A DNA stretch of 6,091 nucleotides, taken from positions 1 through 6,091 of the forward strand of contig JAADGT010000283.1 in assembly GCA_013152215.1 (NCBI GenBank). Reading direction: 5' to 3'. Source of the stretch: Deltaproteobacteria bacterium. Its GTDB lineage: Bacteria > Desulfobacterota > Deferrisomatia > Deferrisomatales > Deferrisomataceae. Position numbers and translations under genes: made by a program. Within the stretch, counting starts at the first letter, position 1. Each line of letters begins with the position of its first letter. Below the pieces are notes generated by a model. It was not told the DNA's origin. It did not search any database and worked only from the letters and a program-made list of their open reading frames with translations. Below, one piece after another: positions 1-4,937 of the stretch.

Positions 1-1153
1 CCCGCACTCGCACGTTCTGGAGCACCTGGGGCACGGCCTCCATCACCCGGGCCAGCTCGGAGAGGGGTCGGCCGGTGTTCACCACCACCCCAAGAAGTTG
101 GAGCGCGGCCAGCACGCCATCGCCGGTGGTGGCGTGGTCCAAAAAGATCAGATGCCCCGACTGCTCGCCCCCGAAGTTGTATCCGTCGCGGCGCATCCGC
201 TCTACCACGTACCGATCGCCCACCTGGGTTCGCACCAGGTCCAGTCCCACCTGGGCCAGGGACCGCTCCAGGCCCAGGTTGCTCATGACCGTGGCCACGA
301 CCGCCCCGCCCTTGAGCCGCCCCCGCTCGGCCAGGTCGCGGGCGCAGATGGCCATGATGTGGTCGCCGTCCACCTCGTTGCCGCGCTCGTCGACCACGAT
401 CACCCGGTCGGCGTCGCCGTCGAGGGCGATGCCCAGGTGGGCCCCCCGAGCGCGCACCTCGTCGGCCACACACTCGGGGTGGAGGCTCCCGCACTCGGCG
501 TTGATGTTGGTGCCGTCCGGGTTCACGCCGATGGGGATCACCTCGGCCCCCAGCTCCTCGAACACCGCCGGCGCCACCCGGTAGGCTGCGCCGTTGGCGC
601 AGTCTACCACGATTCGGATCCCCTCGAGGGTGAGGTGGGACGGAAACGTGCCCTTCAGATACACCACGTACCGGCCCACCGCGTCGTCCACCCGGAACGC
701 CTTGCCCACCTCCTCTGCCGTCGGCCGGACGTGGTCGAGCTCGCCGTTGAACACGTGGGCCTCGATCTCGGCCTCCACCTCGTCGGGCAGCTTGAACCCG
801 TCGCGGTCGAAGAACTTGATGCCGTTGTCCTGGTACGGGTTGTGGGAGGCCGAGATCACCACCCCGGCGTCGGCCCGCATGCTCGAGGTGATGAACGCGA
901 TCCCCGGGGTGGGCAGGGGACCCACCAGGAGGATGTCCACCCCCATCGAGCAGATGCCCGAGGCCAGGGCGTTTTCGAGCATGTAGCCCGACAGCCGGGT
1001 GTCCTTGCCGATGACGATCCGGTGGCGCCCCTCCTTGCGCTCCTTGAACACGTGGGCCGCGGCCCGCCCCACCCGCACCATGGTCTCGCTCGTCATGGGC
1101 TCCACGTTGGCGACCCCGCGGATCCCGTCCGTTCCGAACAGCTTTCGAACCAT
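1..1153 (-). CDS. glmM: Phosphoglucosamine mutase GlmM, C-terminus cut off by the window edge
   Basis: GlmM converts glucosamine-6-phosphate to glucosamine-1-phosphate in the cytoplasm, on the route to UDP-GlcNAc, peptidoglycan and lipopolysaccharide. The frame from ATG at 1153 reads 384 residues to the edge. It opens with the typical RKLFGTDGIRG (3-13). The phosphoserine loop is ISASHNP (100-106), with Ser103 the expected phosphorylated residue. The metal loop DGDADR (245-250) has three Asp ligands, and the sugar-binding loop GEQSGH is at 329-334. The family is usually about 445-450 residues, so roughly 60-65 residues of the phosphate-binding C-terminal domain lie outside. The ATG is fixed by a strong Shine-Dalgarno seven bases upstream. 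The gene follows cdaR, as in many bacteria, but after an unusually long 493 bp gap full of repeats. No missing catalytic residue or frameshift is visible in the part present. Confidence 0.97.
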   Translation of the reverse strand, partial: MVRKLFGTDGIRGVANVEPMTSETMVRVGRAAAHVFKERKEGRHRIVIGKDTRLSGYMLENALASGICSMGVDILLVGPLPTPGIAFITSSMRADAGVVISASHNPYQDNGIKFFDRDGFKLPDEVEAEIEAHVFNGELDHVRPTAEEVGKAFRVDDAVGRYVVYLKGTFPSHLTLEGIRIVVDCANGAAYRVAPAVFEELGAEVIPIGVNPDGTNINAECGSLHPECVADEVRARGAHLGIALDGDADRVIVVDERGNEVDGDHIMAICARDLAERGRLKGGAVVATVMSNLGLERSLAQVGLDLVRTQVGDRYVVERMRRDGYNFGGEQSGHLIFLDHATTGDGVLAALQLLGVVVNTGRPLSELARVMEAVPQVLQNVRVR

Positions 1154-1160
1154 TGCCCCG

Positions 1161-1167
1161 TCCTCCT
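1161..1167 (-). promoter_or_regulatory. Ribosome binding site of glmM
   Basis: On the minus strand AGGAGGA lies seven bases before the ATG at 1153. It is a near-perfect Shine-Dalgarno. It shows that glmM has its own strong initiation site despite the long gap after cdaR, and it fixes the start. Confidence 0.85.
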
Positions 1168-1177
1168 GTAGAAAAGC

Positions 1178-1212
1178 GGCCGTTGGTCTTTGGTTGCTGG
1201 TTGTTGGCCGCT
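1178..1212 (+). repeat. Heptamer tandem array, copy 1 (consensus GGTTGYT)
   Basis: Five 7-base units read GGCCGTT, GGTCTTT, GGTTGCT, GGTTGTT, GGCCGCT. The 35 bases at 1174-1208 match 1594-1628 at 33 of 35 positions, the differences being at 1179 and 1194. The array sits just upstream of the glmM ribosome binding site. It resembles the short tandemly repeated repetitive (STRR) heptamers known from cyanobacteria in form, but I cannot assign it to a named family. Confidence 0.75.
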
Positions 1213-1237
1213 GTCGTGTTCTCAGCAACTTCGGTTA

Positions 1238-1269
1238 GAAAGCTAGAAGGCTGGGAGACTAGAAGGCTA
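1238..1269 (+). repeat. Octamer tandem array, copy 1 (consensus GAARGCTR)
   Basis: Four contiguous 8-base units read GAAAGCTA, GAAGGCTG, GGAGACTA, GAAGGCTA. The same octamer family, with seven units, occurs at 4665-4720 in the other intergenic gap. The last unit can pair with AGCCTTC at 1558-1564 and so may form the outer edge of the adjacent foldback. Confidence 0.75.
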
Positions 1270-1280
1270 AAGCCCTCCTT

Positions 1281-1549
1281 ATTAACCCGGCGGATAAACA
1301 GGCGCTATCGCTCCCTGCTCGGCGGGGCAAGGGACCTGTCGGAGAGCCGGGCGCGGCCCCTTAGCTCGCCGCGCAGCGCCTCTGACGCTCGGACCGCGAA
1401 ACGGTTTGGATTCCACCGAGTCGTCAGAAATCAGCTCTCTGGTCCTGTGCCTGCGCGGCGAATCTCAATGCCCGGCTTCGCGCCCGGCCGGAGGCAGGTC
1501 CCTTGCCCCGCCCTCCGAGGTGGCGCATCTATTTTGTCGCCGGGTTAAT
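1281..1549. repeat. Large foldback (imperfect long inverted repeat), unidentified element
   Basis: Four perfect paired blocks nest around a centre near 1405-1415. They are 1281-1292 with 1538-1549 (12 bp), 1321-1338 with 1495-1512 (18 bp, GGCGGGGCAAGGGACCTG), 1346-1355 with 1479-1488 (10 bp), and 1366-1376 with 1451-1461 (11 bp). The centre has its own hairpin, 1382-1392 with 1416-1427 (one bulged base), capped by ACCG/CGGT at 1393-1396 and 1402-1405. Weak pairing extends outward (1262-1272 with 1552-1564). No transposase is present. It could be a non-autonomous MITE-like or REP-like element, a structured RNA leader of glmM, or a decayed inverted duplication. No T-tract follows on either strand, so a plain terminator is unlikely. 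Pairing blocks are seen directly; identity is unknown. Confidence 0.7.
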
Positions 1550-1597
1550 CGCTTTCCAGCCTTCAAGCGGGCCGAAAGCCCGAGGTTACTTGCAAGC

Positions 1598-1632
1598 GAC
1601 CGTTGGTCTTTGGCTGCTGGTTGTTGGCGTCC
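1598..1632 (+). repeat. Heptamer tandem array, copy 2 (consensus GGTTGYT)
   Basis: Units read GACCGTT, GGTCTTT, GGCTGCT, GGTTGTT, GGCGTCC. It is the direct, same-orientation partner of the array at 1178-1212, exactly 420 bp away, so the two copies flank the foldback. At ~35 bp the flanking copies are too long for an ordinary transposition target duplication, so dispersed-repeat membership is more likely. Confidence 0.72.
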
Positions 1633-1644
1633 GGGCGCCCCGGA
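1630..1644 (-). other. Short GC-rich hairpin just after the cdaR stop
   Basis: TCCGGG (1630-1635) pairs with CCCGGA (1639-1644) around a three-base loop, beginning three bases beyond the cdaR stop codon in the direction of transcription. No T-tract follows, so it is not a canonical intrinsic terminator. It might stabilise the 3' end of the folP-cdaA-cdaR message or be chance in GC-rich DNA. Confidence 0.3.
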
Positions 1645-1646
1645 TG

Positions 1647-2618
1647 TCACTCGCTCGTCGGTGCCGCGTTTTCCCCTGCCGGTGCGGGGCGGGGTGCCGG
1701 GGGCGGCAGGTCCTCGGGTTCCGGCGGCAGCCGCTCCACCGTCTGGGGAGCCACCTCCATCACCTCCACGGTGGGTGGGGCCTCCACCAGCACCCGGGCC
1801 ACACCGGGCCCGCCCGGCTCCGGCGACGCCCGCAGGTCCTCGGGGGTGAGCTTCGAGACGATCCGCAAAGGGCCCCGGACCTTGACCCGGACCTCGGGGG
1901 GGACCACCCGTCCTCCGTCGGGGCCGACCTCCACCGGCACCCCCAGGAACTCCCTCTCGGCCACCACCTCCCGCACGGACACGGACACCCGCACCGTGGA
2001 CACATCGACCGGCCGCACGGTGGGGTCCGGCAACGCCAAGCCCACCGGCTGCACCACCCCGCCGGTGGCGCCGGTAATGTCCACCGGCTCCGTGGGGATC
2101 TCCTTCCTGTCGCGCAGGGCCCGCTCGGCCCCCTGCACCTTCACCTCGGCCGGCTCGACCTGGACCGTGGCCACCTCGAACCCCTCGGCCGGAGCCCCCC
2201 GGATCCGAGGCTTGACCCGGAGAACCTTCTCCACCCTGCGATCGGCCTCGAGGGTCACCACCGAGGGCGAGATGTAGGTCACGTCCACGCCCCGGGGCAG
2301 GTTCAACCGGGAGGGCAGGATCTCGAAGGCGCTGATTCCGGGCTGGATCCCGTCCAGGTTCAGGGTGACCCGGAGCTTGTCCGGGTCGATGGCGGCCAGC
2401 AGGGTCCGGGGCCCGTTCACCCGGATCCGAATCGCCTCGGGTACCGGGCTCACGATGACCCGGTCGGCCGGCACACCCGTGAGCTCCAGGGGCACCGTCA
2501 GGCTGATCTCGCTACGCTTCTCCCCCACCACGAACATCCACAGGAGCACGGCGAACCCCAGGGACAGGAGCTTCAGCCCCCAGTTCTCGGTGAACCAGGC
2601 CTGCCAGCGCAGGGTCAT
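1647..2618 (-). CDS. cdaR: CdaR (YbbR-domain protein), membrane partner and regulator of CdaA
   Basis: CdaR proteins are anchored in the cytoplasmic membrane with YbbR domains outside. In Firmicutes they bind CdaA and tune c-di-AMP synthesis; the same role here is inferred from pairing. The 323-residue protein has a short N-terminus, one membrane segment (about 14-32, GLKLLSLGFAVLLWMFVVG) and then three YbbR-like repeats, approximately 37-125, 128-212 and 218-296. Repeats 1 and 3 share the V-x-V-x-GP pattern (66-70, 246-250). A proline-rich, probably disordered tail ends the protein (about 297-323). Three repeats is fewer than the four in Bacillus subtilis CdaR. The ATG overlaps the cdaA stop in an ATGA (4 nt), implying translational coupling, and a GGAGG (2626-2630) lies seven bases upstream. 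No enzymatic motif is visible. Confidence 0.9.
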   Translation of the reverse strand: MTLRWQAWFTENWGLKLLSLGFAVLLWMFVVGEKRSEISLTVPLELTGVPADRVIVSPVPEAIRIRVNGPRTLLAAIDPDKLRVTLNLDGIQPGISAFEILPSRLNLPRGVDVTYISPSVVTLEADRRVEKVLRVKPRIRGAPAEGFEVATVQVEPAEVKVQGAERALRDRKEIPTEPVDITGATGGVVQPVGLALPDPTVRPVDVSTVRVSVSVREVVAEREFLGVPVEVGPDGGRVVPPEVRVKVRGPLRIVSKLTPEDLRASPEPGGPGVARVLVEAPPTVEVMEVAPQTVERLPPEPEDLPPPAPRPAPAGENAAPTSE

Positions 2619-3427
2619 GTCCGGGCCTCCGCCCTTCTGGGCCGGCCCCGCACCCGCTCCGACCGGCCGGCCTCACCCACGCGGAACAGGTTCAGGAGCA
2701 CCTTGCGCAGGGTCGCGCCGTCCAGATCCCGGGTGACCCGGCCGTTCAGGGCCAGCGAGATGGCGCCCCTTTCCTCGCTCACCACGATGACCACGGCATC
2801 GGTCTCCTCGGTCAGGCCGATGGCGGCCCGGTGGCGGGTGCCGAAGTCCTTGTCCAGGTCGGACCGGGTGGTCAGTGGAAGGAGGCACCCGGCCCACAGG
2901 ATGCGACGGCCCCGCACCACCACGGCACCGTCGTGAATGGGGGAGTAAGGCAGAAAGATCGCCTGGAGGAGCTCCCGGGACACCCGGGCGTCGAGGGTGA
3001 CCCCCTTCTCCACGTGGTCGTCCAGGCGGGTCTCCCGCTCCAGCACGATCAGGGCGCCGATACGCTTGTTGGCCAGGCTGACGGCCGTGCGCATCAGCTC
3101 CTCGATCACCGCGGCCTCCTGTGCCCCCTCGCGGGTGCCCAGGAACGGGTTCATGCCCACGTGGGCCAGGGCCCGCCGGATCTCGTTCTGGAACAGGACG
3201 ACCACCACGAGGATGATGGACGAGAGGAACGCGTTGAGGAGCCAGTGGAGGGTGAACAGCTCGAACACCTGGCTCGCCACGTAGGCGACGACCAGGATGG
3301 CCAGCCCCACCAGGATCTGGAGTGCACGGGTGCCTTTGAGCAGAAGAAAGATCCGGTAGATCACGAAGGCCACGAGCAGGACGTCCACCACGTCCTGCAC
3401 CCGGATCCCGCCCAAAAGGCCTCCCAC
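2615..3427 (-). CDS. cdaA: Membrane diadenylate cyclase CdaA (c-di-AMP synthase)
   Basis: CdaA (DacA) condenses two ATP into the second messenger c-di-AMP, which in studied bacteria controls potassium and osmolyte transport and cell-wall balance. The 270-residue protein shows three N-terminal membrane segments (about 13-30, 36-54, 63-79) and a short linker. The cytoplasmic DisA_N/DAC domain follows at about 100-230. Its catalytic DGA motif is at 166-168 (SPIHDGAVVV) and the RHR motif at 198-200 (FGTRHRAAIG), followed by TDAVVIVVSEERGAIS. Length and topology match the usual ~270 residues. The start is GTG, four bases after the folP stop, chosen because GGAGGAG lies seven bases upstream. It sits between folP and cdaR. 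All key residues are present, so it should be active. No c-di-AMP phosphodiesterase or receptor lies in this window. The C-terminal ~20 residues are Arg-rich and unremarkable. Confidence 0.97.
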   Translation of the reverse strand: MGGLLGGIRVQDVVDVLLVAFVIYRIFLLLKGTRALQILVGLAILVVAYVASQVFELFTLHWLLNAFLSSIILVVVVLFQNEIRRALAHVGMNPFLGTREGAQEAAVIEELMRTAVSLANKRIGALIVLERETRLDDHVEKGVTLDARVSRELLQAIFLPYSPIHDGAVVVRGRRILWAGCLLPLTTRSDLDKDFGTRHRAAIGLTEETDAVVIVVSEERGAISLALNGRVTRDLDGATLRKVLLNLFRVGEAGRSERVRGRPRRAEART

Positions 3428-3431
3428 GCCC

Positions 3432-4631
3432 TTACTCCTCCGTGGCCCGGCTTGCCGCCCACGCCAGGTCGACCGCCCGCCGGGTTGCCCGCACGTCGTG
3501 GACCCGCAGGATCCGGGCCCCGTTCCACACCGCCACCACGGCCGCGGCCAGGGATCCCTCGAGGCGATCCTTGGGGTCCTCGATCCCCAAGGTCCTGCCG
3601 ATGAACGACTTGCGGCTGGCCCCCACCAACACGGGGCACCCCAGGGACCGGAACTCCTCCAGGCGCCGGAGCAGCACCAGGTTCTGCTCGGCGCTCTTGC
3701 CGAACCCGATCCCCGGATCCACCCACACCCGTTCCCGAGGCACCCCGGCTTCGACGGCCCGGTCCACGCTCTCCTCCAGCGCCCGGAAGATCTCGCCCAC
3801 CAGGTCCGCGTACCGGGTGTCCGACTGCATGGTGCGCGGATCCCCCCGCATGTGCATCACCACCAGCCCCGCTCCCAGCTCGGCCACGGTCCCGGCCATG
3901 GCCGGATCCATCCGCAAGCCACTCACGTCGTTCACCAGGGCGGCCCCCGCCTCCACGGCCCGGCGGGCCACCGCCGCCTTGTAGGTGTCCACCGAGATCG
4001 GCACCCCCACCCGGTGAGCCAGATGCTCGATCACCGGCACCACCCGGCGCTCCTCCTCCTCTTGGGATACCGGCGGGGCGCCGGGTCGGGTGCTCTCGCC
4101 GCCCACGTCCAACAGATCGGCCCCTTTCATCTGTAGGGCCCGGTCCAGGGCGGCTTCCCGGTCGAAGTAGTCCCCTCCGTCCGAGAACGAGTCCGGCGTC
4201 ACGTTCAGGATGCCCATGACCAGGGGCCGGCCGTCGAGGCGCAGCACCCCGCCGTGCCACCGGAACTCCTGGGGTTCCTCCCGGACCAGCAGCTCTTCGA
4301 GCTCGGCGGCCAGGGCTTTGAGGCCGAACGGCTGGGGCCGAAGCTTTCGGATCAGCCGTCGGACCTGCTTCCGGGTACCCAGGATAAGGGCGTCGGACCG
4401 CTCGATCGAGCAGTTCACCACCCCGCGGGCCACGGCCGCGTCCGCGCCCAGGGAGAGCATCTCCTGCTTGAGGATGTTGGCCGCCGGCGCCTTGAGCCCC
4501 TCGACCCGGATCGCCAGGAACCCGGCCTTGTCGATCATCCGGGCCACCCCGGCCGCATCCGCGCCGATCCGCTCCAGCTCGGCTCTTGCCCGCCCGGGCT
4601 CGGAAAGGTCCATCACGCGAAGGTGGTACAC
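3432..4631 (-). CDS. folP: Dihydropteroate synthase FolP with N-terminal extension
   Basis: FolP condenses 6-hydroxymethyl-dihydropterin pyrophosphate with p-aminobenzoate to dihydropteroate, the folate step targeted by sulfonamides. The 399-residue protein has the TIM-barrel pterin-binding domain from about 125 onward. Visible motifs are LNVTPDSFSDGG (142-153), DVGGESTRPGA (175-185), SVDT (213-216), NDVSG (234-238), DPGIGFGK (305-312), GASRKSF (338-344) and RVHD (376-379). Residues 1-125 form an extra domain not found in the ~280-residue Escherichia coli enzyme, with a conserved-looking stretch ANILKQEMLSLGADAAVARG (51-70). I recall similar extensions in Geobacter-type FolP, function unknown to me. 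The start chosen is GTG, because GGAG lies seven bases upstream. An ATG at residue 8 (4610) lacks a Shine-Dalgarno and is the alternative. cdaA follows after four bases; ftsH precedes across a 306 bp repeat-filled gap. Confidence 0.96.
   Translation of the reverse strand: MYHLRVMDLSEPGRARAELERIGADAAGVARMIDKAGFLAIRVEGLKAPAANILKQEMLSLGADAAVARGVVNCSIERSDALILGTRKQVRRLIRKLRPQPFGLKALAAELEELLVREEPQEFRWHGGVLRLDGRPLVMGILNVTPDSFSDGGDYFDREAALDRALQMKGADLLDVGGESTRPGAPPVSQEEEERRVVPVIEHLAHRVGVPISVDTYKAAVARRAVEAGAALVNDVSGLRMDPAMAGTVAELGAGLVVMHMRGDPRTMQSDTRYADLVGEIFRALEESVDRAVEAGVPRERVWVDPGIGFGKSAEQNLVLLRRLEEFRSLGCPVLVGASRKSFIGRTLGIEDPKDRLEGSLAAAVVAVWNGARILRVHDVRATRRAVDLAWAASRATEE
3435..3441 (-). promoter_or_regulatory. 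Ribosome binding site deciding the GTG start of cdaA
   Basis: GGAGGAG on the minus strand overlaps the last codons of folP (Glu-Glu-stop) and lies seven bases before the GTG at 3427. No ATG occurs nearby in frame until residue 92, inside the conserved region, so the GTG is the start. The arrangement implies folP-cdaA coupling. Confidence 0.8.
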
Positions 4632-4638
4632 GCTGCTG

Positions 4639-4642
4639 CTCC
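4639..4642 (-). promoter_or_regulatory. Ribosome binding site deciding the GTG start of folP
   Basis: GGAG on the minus strand lies seven bases before GTG at 4631. The in-frame ATG at 4610 has no purine-rich stretch at the right distance, so the longer form is preferred. The site is modest in strength compared with those of glmM and cdaA. Confidence 0.55.
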
Positions 4643-4664
4643 GCGATTCAGGCTTCTGCCCTTT

Positions 4665-4720
4665 CGAGGCCAGAAAGCTCGAAGGCTAGAAAGCTGGAAA
4701 GCTAGGAGGCTAAAAGGCCA
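4665..4720 (+). repeat. Octamer tandem array, copy 2 (consensus GAARGCTR)
   Basis: Seven contiguous 8-base units read CGAGGCCA, GAAAGCTC, GAAGGCTA, GAAAGCTG, GAAAGCTA, GGAGGCTA, AAAGGCCA. The family and strand orientation match the four-unit array at 1238-1269. The array begins about 33 bases upstream of the folP start, so it is transcribed as part of the folP leader if ftsH and folP share a message. Confidence 0.8.
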
Positions 4721-4783
4721 AAAACCTCTTTCATCTCCTAGCGGTTCGAGCAGGTCTACGTCACAGCATCACAATCCGGGGGC

Positions 4784-4818
4784 ATGGGGATCAGGGGTCA
4801 AAGGACAGATGTCAGTGG
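4784..4818 (+). repeat. Heptamer tandem array (consensus TCAGRGG; reverse CCYCTGA)
   Basis: Units read ATGGGGA, TCAGGGG, TCAAAGG, ACAGATG, TCAGTGG. On the minus strand this is a degenerate run of CCACTGA, CATCTGT, CCTTTGA, CCCCTGA. It is degenerate, but the seven-base phase is kept over about 35 bases. Form and period resemble STRR heptamers. Confidence 0.55.
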
Positions 4819-4822
4819 ACGG

Positions 4823-4838
4823 GTCGTGGTCCCACGAC
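4823..4838. other. Small perfect inverted repeat
   Basis: GTCGTGG (4823-4829) and CCACGAC (4832-4838) are perfect complements with a two-base spacer, giving a practical six-pair stem with a four-base loop. There is no adjacent T-tract on either strand. It could be a hairpin or a protein-binding palindrome; function unknown. Confidence 0.35.
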
Positions 4839-4868
4839 GCCGCTTTGGCCACAGTGTCTTTGCCCTTT

Positions 4869-4903
4869 TTCTGGCTTCTGTCCCGTGAATTCTGGCTCCT
4901 GAA
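4869..4903 (+). repeat. Heptamer tandem array (consensus TTCTGGC / TCCTGAA)
   Basis: Units read TTCTGGC, TTCTGTC, CCGTGAA, TTCTGGC, TCCTGAA. The reverse strand gives TTCAGGA, GCCAGAA, TTCACGG, GACAGAA, GCCAGAA. A related degenerate pair, TTCAGGC TTCTGCC, is at 4647-4660 by the folP start. The array lies about 35 bases downstream of the ftsH stop codon. Confidence 0.65.
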
Positions 4904-4937
4904 GCCCATGCCCTCATCCTTTGCCCGTTCGCCCCCC

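Larger units (their letters stand above)
1154..1646. other. Intergenic gap cdaR-glmM, filled with repeats
   Basis: This 493 bp stretch has no convincing gene. Reading frames through it on either strand match no family I recognise and run into the antisense of cdaR or glmM. From left to right it holds the glmM ribosome binding site, a heptamer array (1178-1212), an octamer array (1238-1269), a large foldback (1281-1549), a second heptamer array (1598-1632), and a small GC hairpin just after the cdaR stop. I could not identify a convincing sigma70-type promoter for glmM, but one may lie within it. Confidence 0.8.
4632..4937. other. Intergenic gap ftsH-folP, filled with short tandem repeats
   Basis: This 306 bp stretch has no supported gene. 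It holds an octamer array (4665-4720), two different heptamer arrays (4784-4818 and 4869-4903), a degenerate heptamer pair near 4647-4660 (TTCAGGC, TTCTGCC), and a small inverted repeat (4823-4829 with 4832-4838). I see no convincing promoter or terminator with a T-tract in the minus direction. Confidence 0.75.

Noticed and set aside
98..1171. Long plus-strand open frame of 357 codons opposite glmM
   Set aside because: It is His/Val/Gly-rich with no recognisable family. It lies exactly antisense to a clear GlmM whose motifs are all present, so it is a shadow from high GC content.
1281..1549. Intrinsic terminator between cdaR and glmM
   Set aside because: The stem is far longer than usual and interrupted by internal loops, and no run of T follows it on either strand.
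1178..1632. CRISPR array
   Set aside because: The repeats are contiguous 7-8 base units without spacers, and the two larger copies are 420 bp apart with only two members. No cas gene is present.
1154..1646. glmS-type ribozyme or another known riboswitch before glmM
   Set aside because: The glmS ribozyme precedes glmS, not glmM. I could not match its conserved core or any other riboswitch core here, and the structure present is a simple nested foldback.
1503..2936. Long plus-strand open frame of 477 codons opposite cdaR and cdaA
   Set aside because: It spans two coupled minus-strand genes and has a Pro/Arg/His/Gly-biased sequence typical of antisense frames in GC-rich DNA.
3361..4260. 299-codon minus-strand frame overlapping folP
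   Set aside because: It is Gly/Arg-rich, in a different frame from FolP, lacks any family motif and overlaps both folP and the start of cdaA.
4743..4751. tRNA T-loop-like GGTTCGAGC
   Set aside because: The flanking five-base stem does not pair, and no anticodon arm, acceptor stem or CCA can be placed around it.
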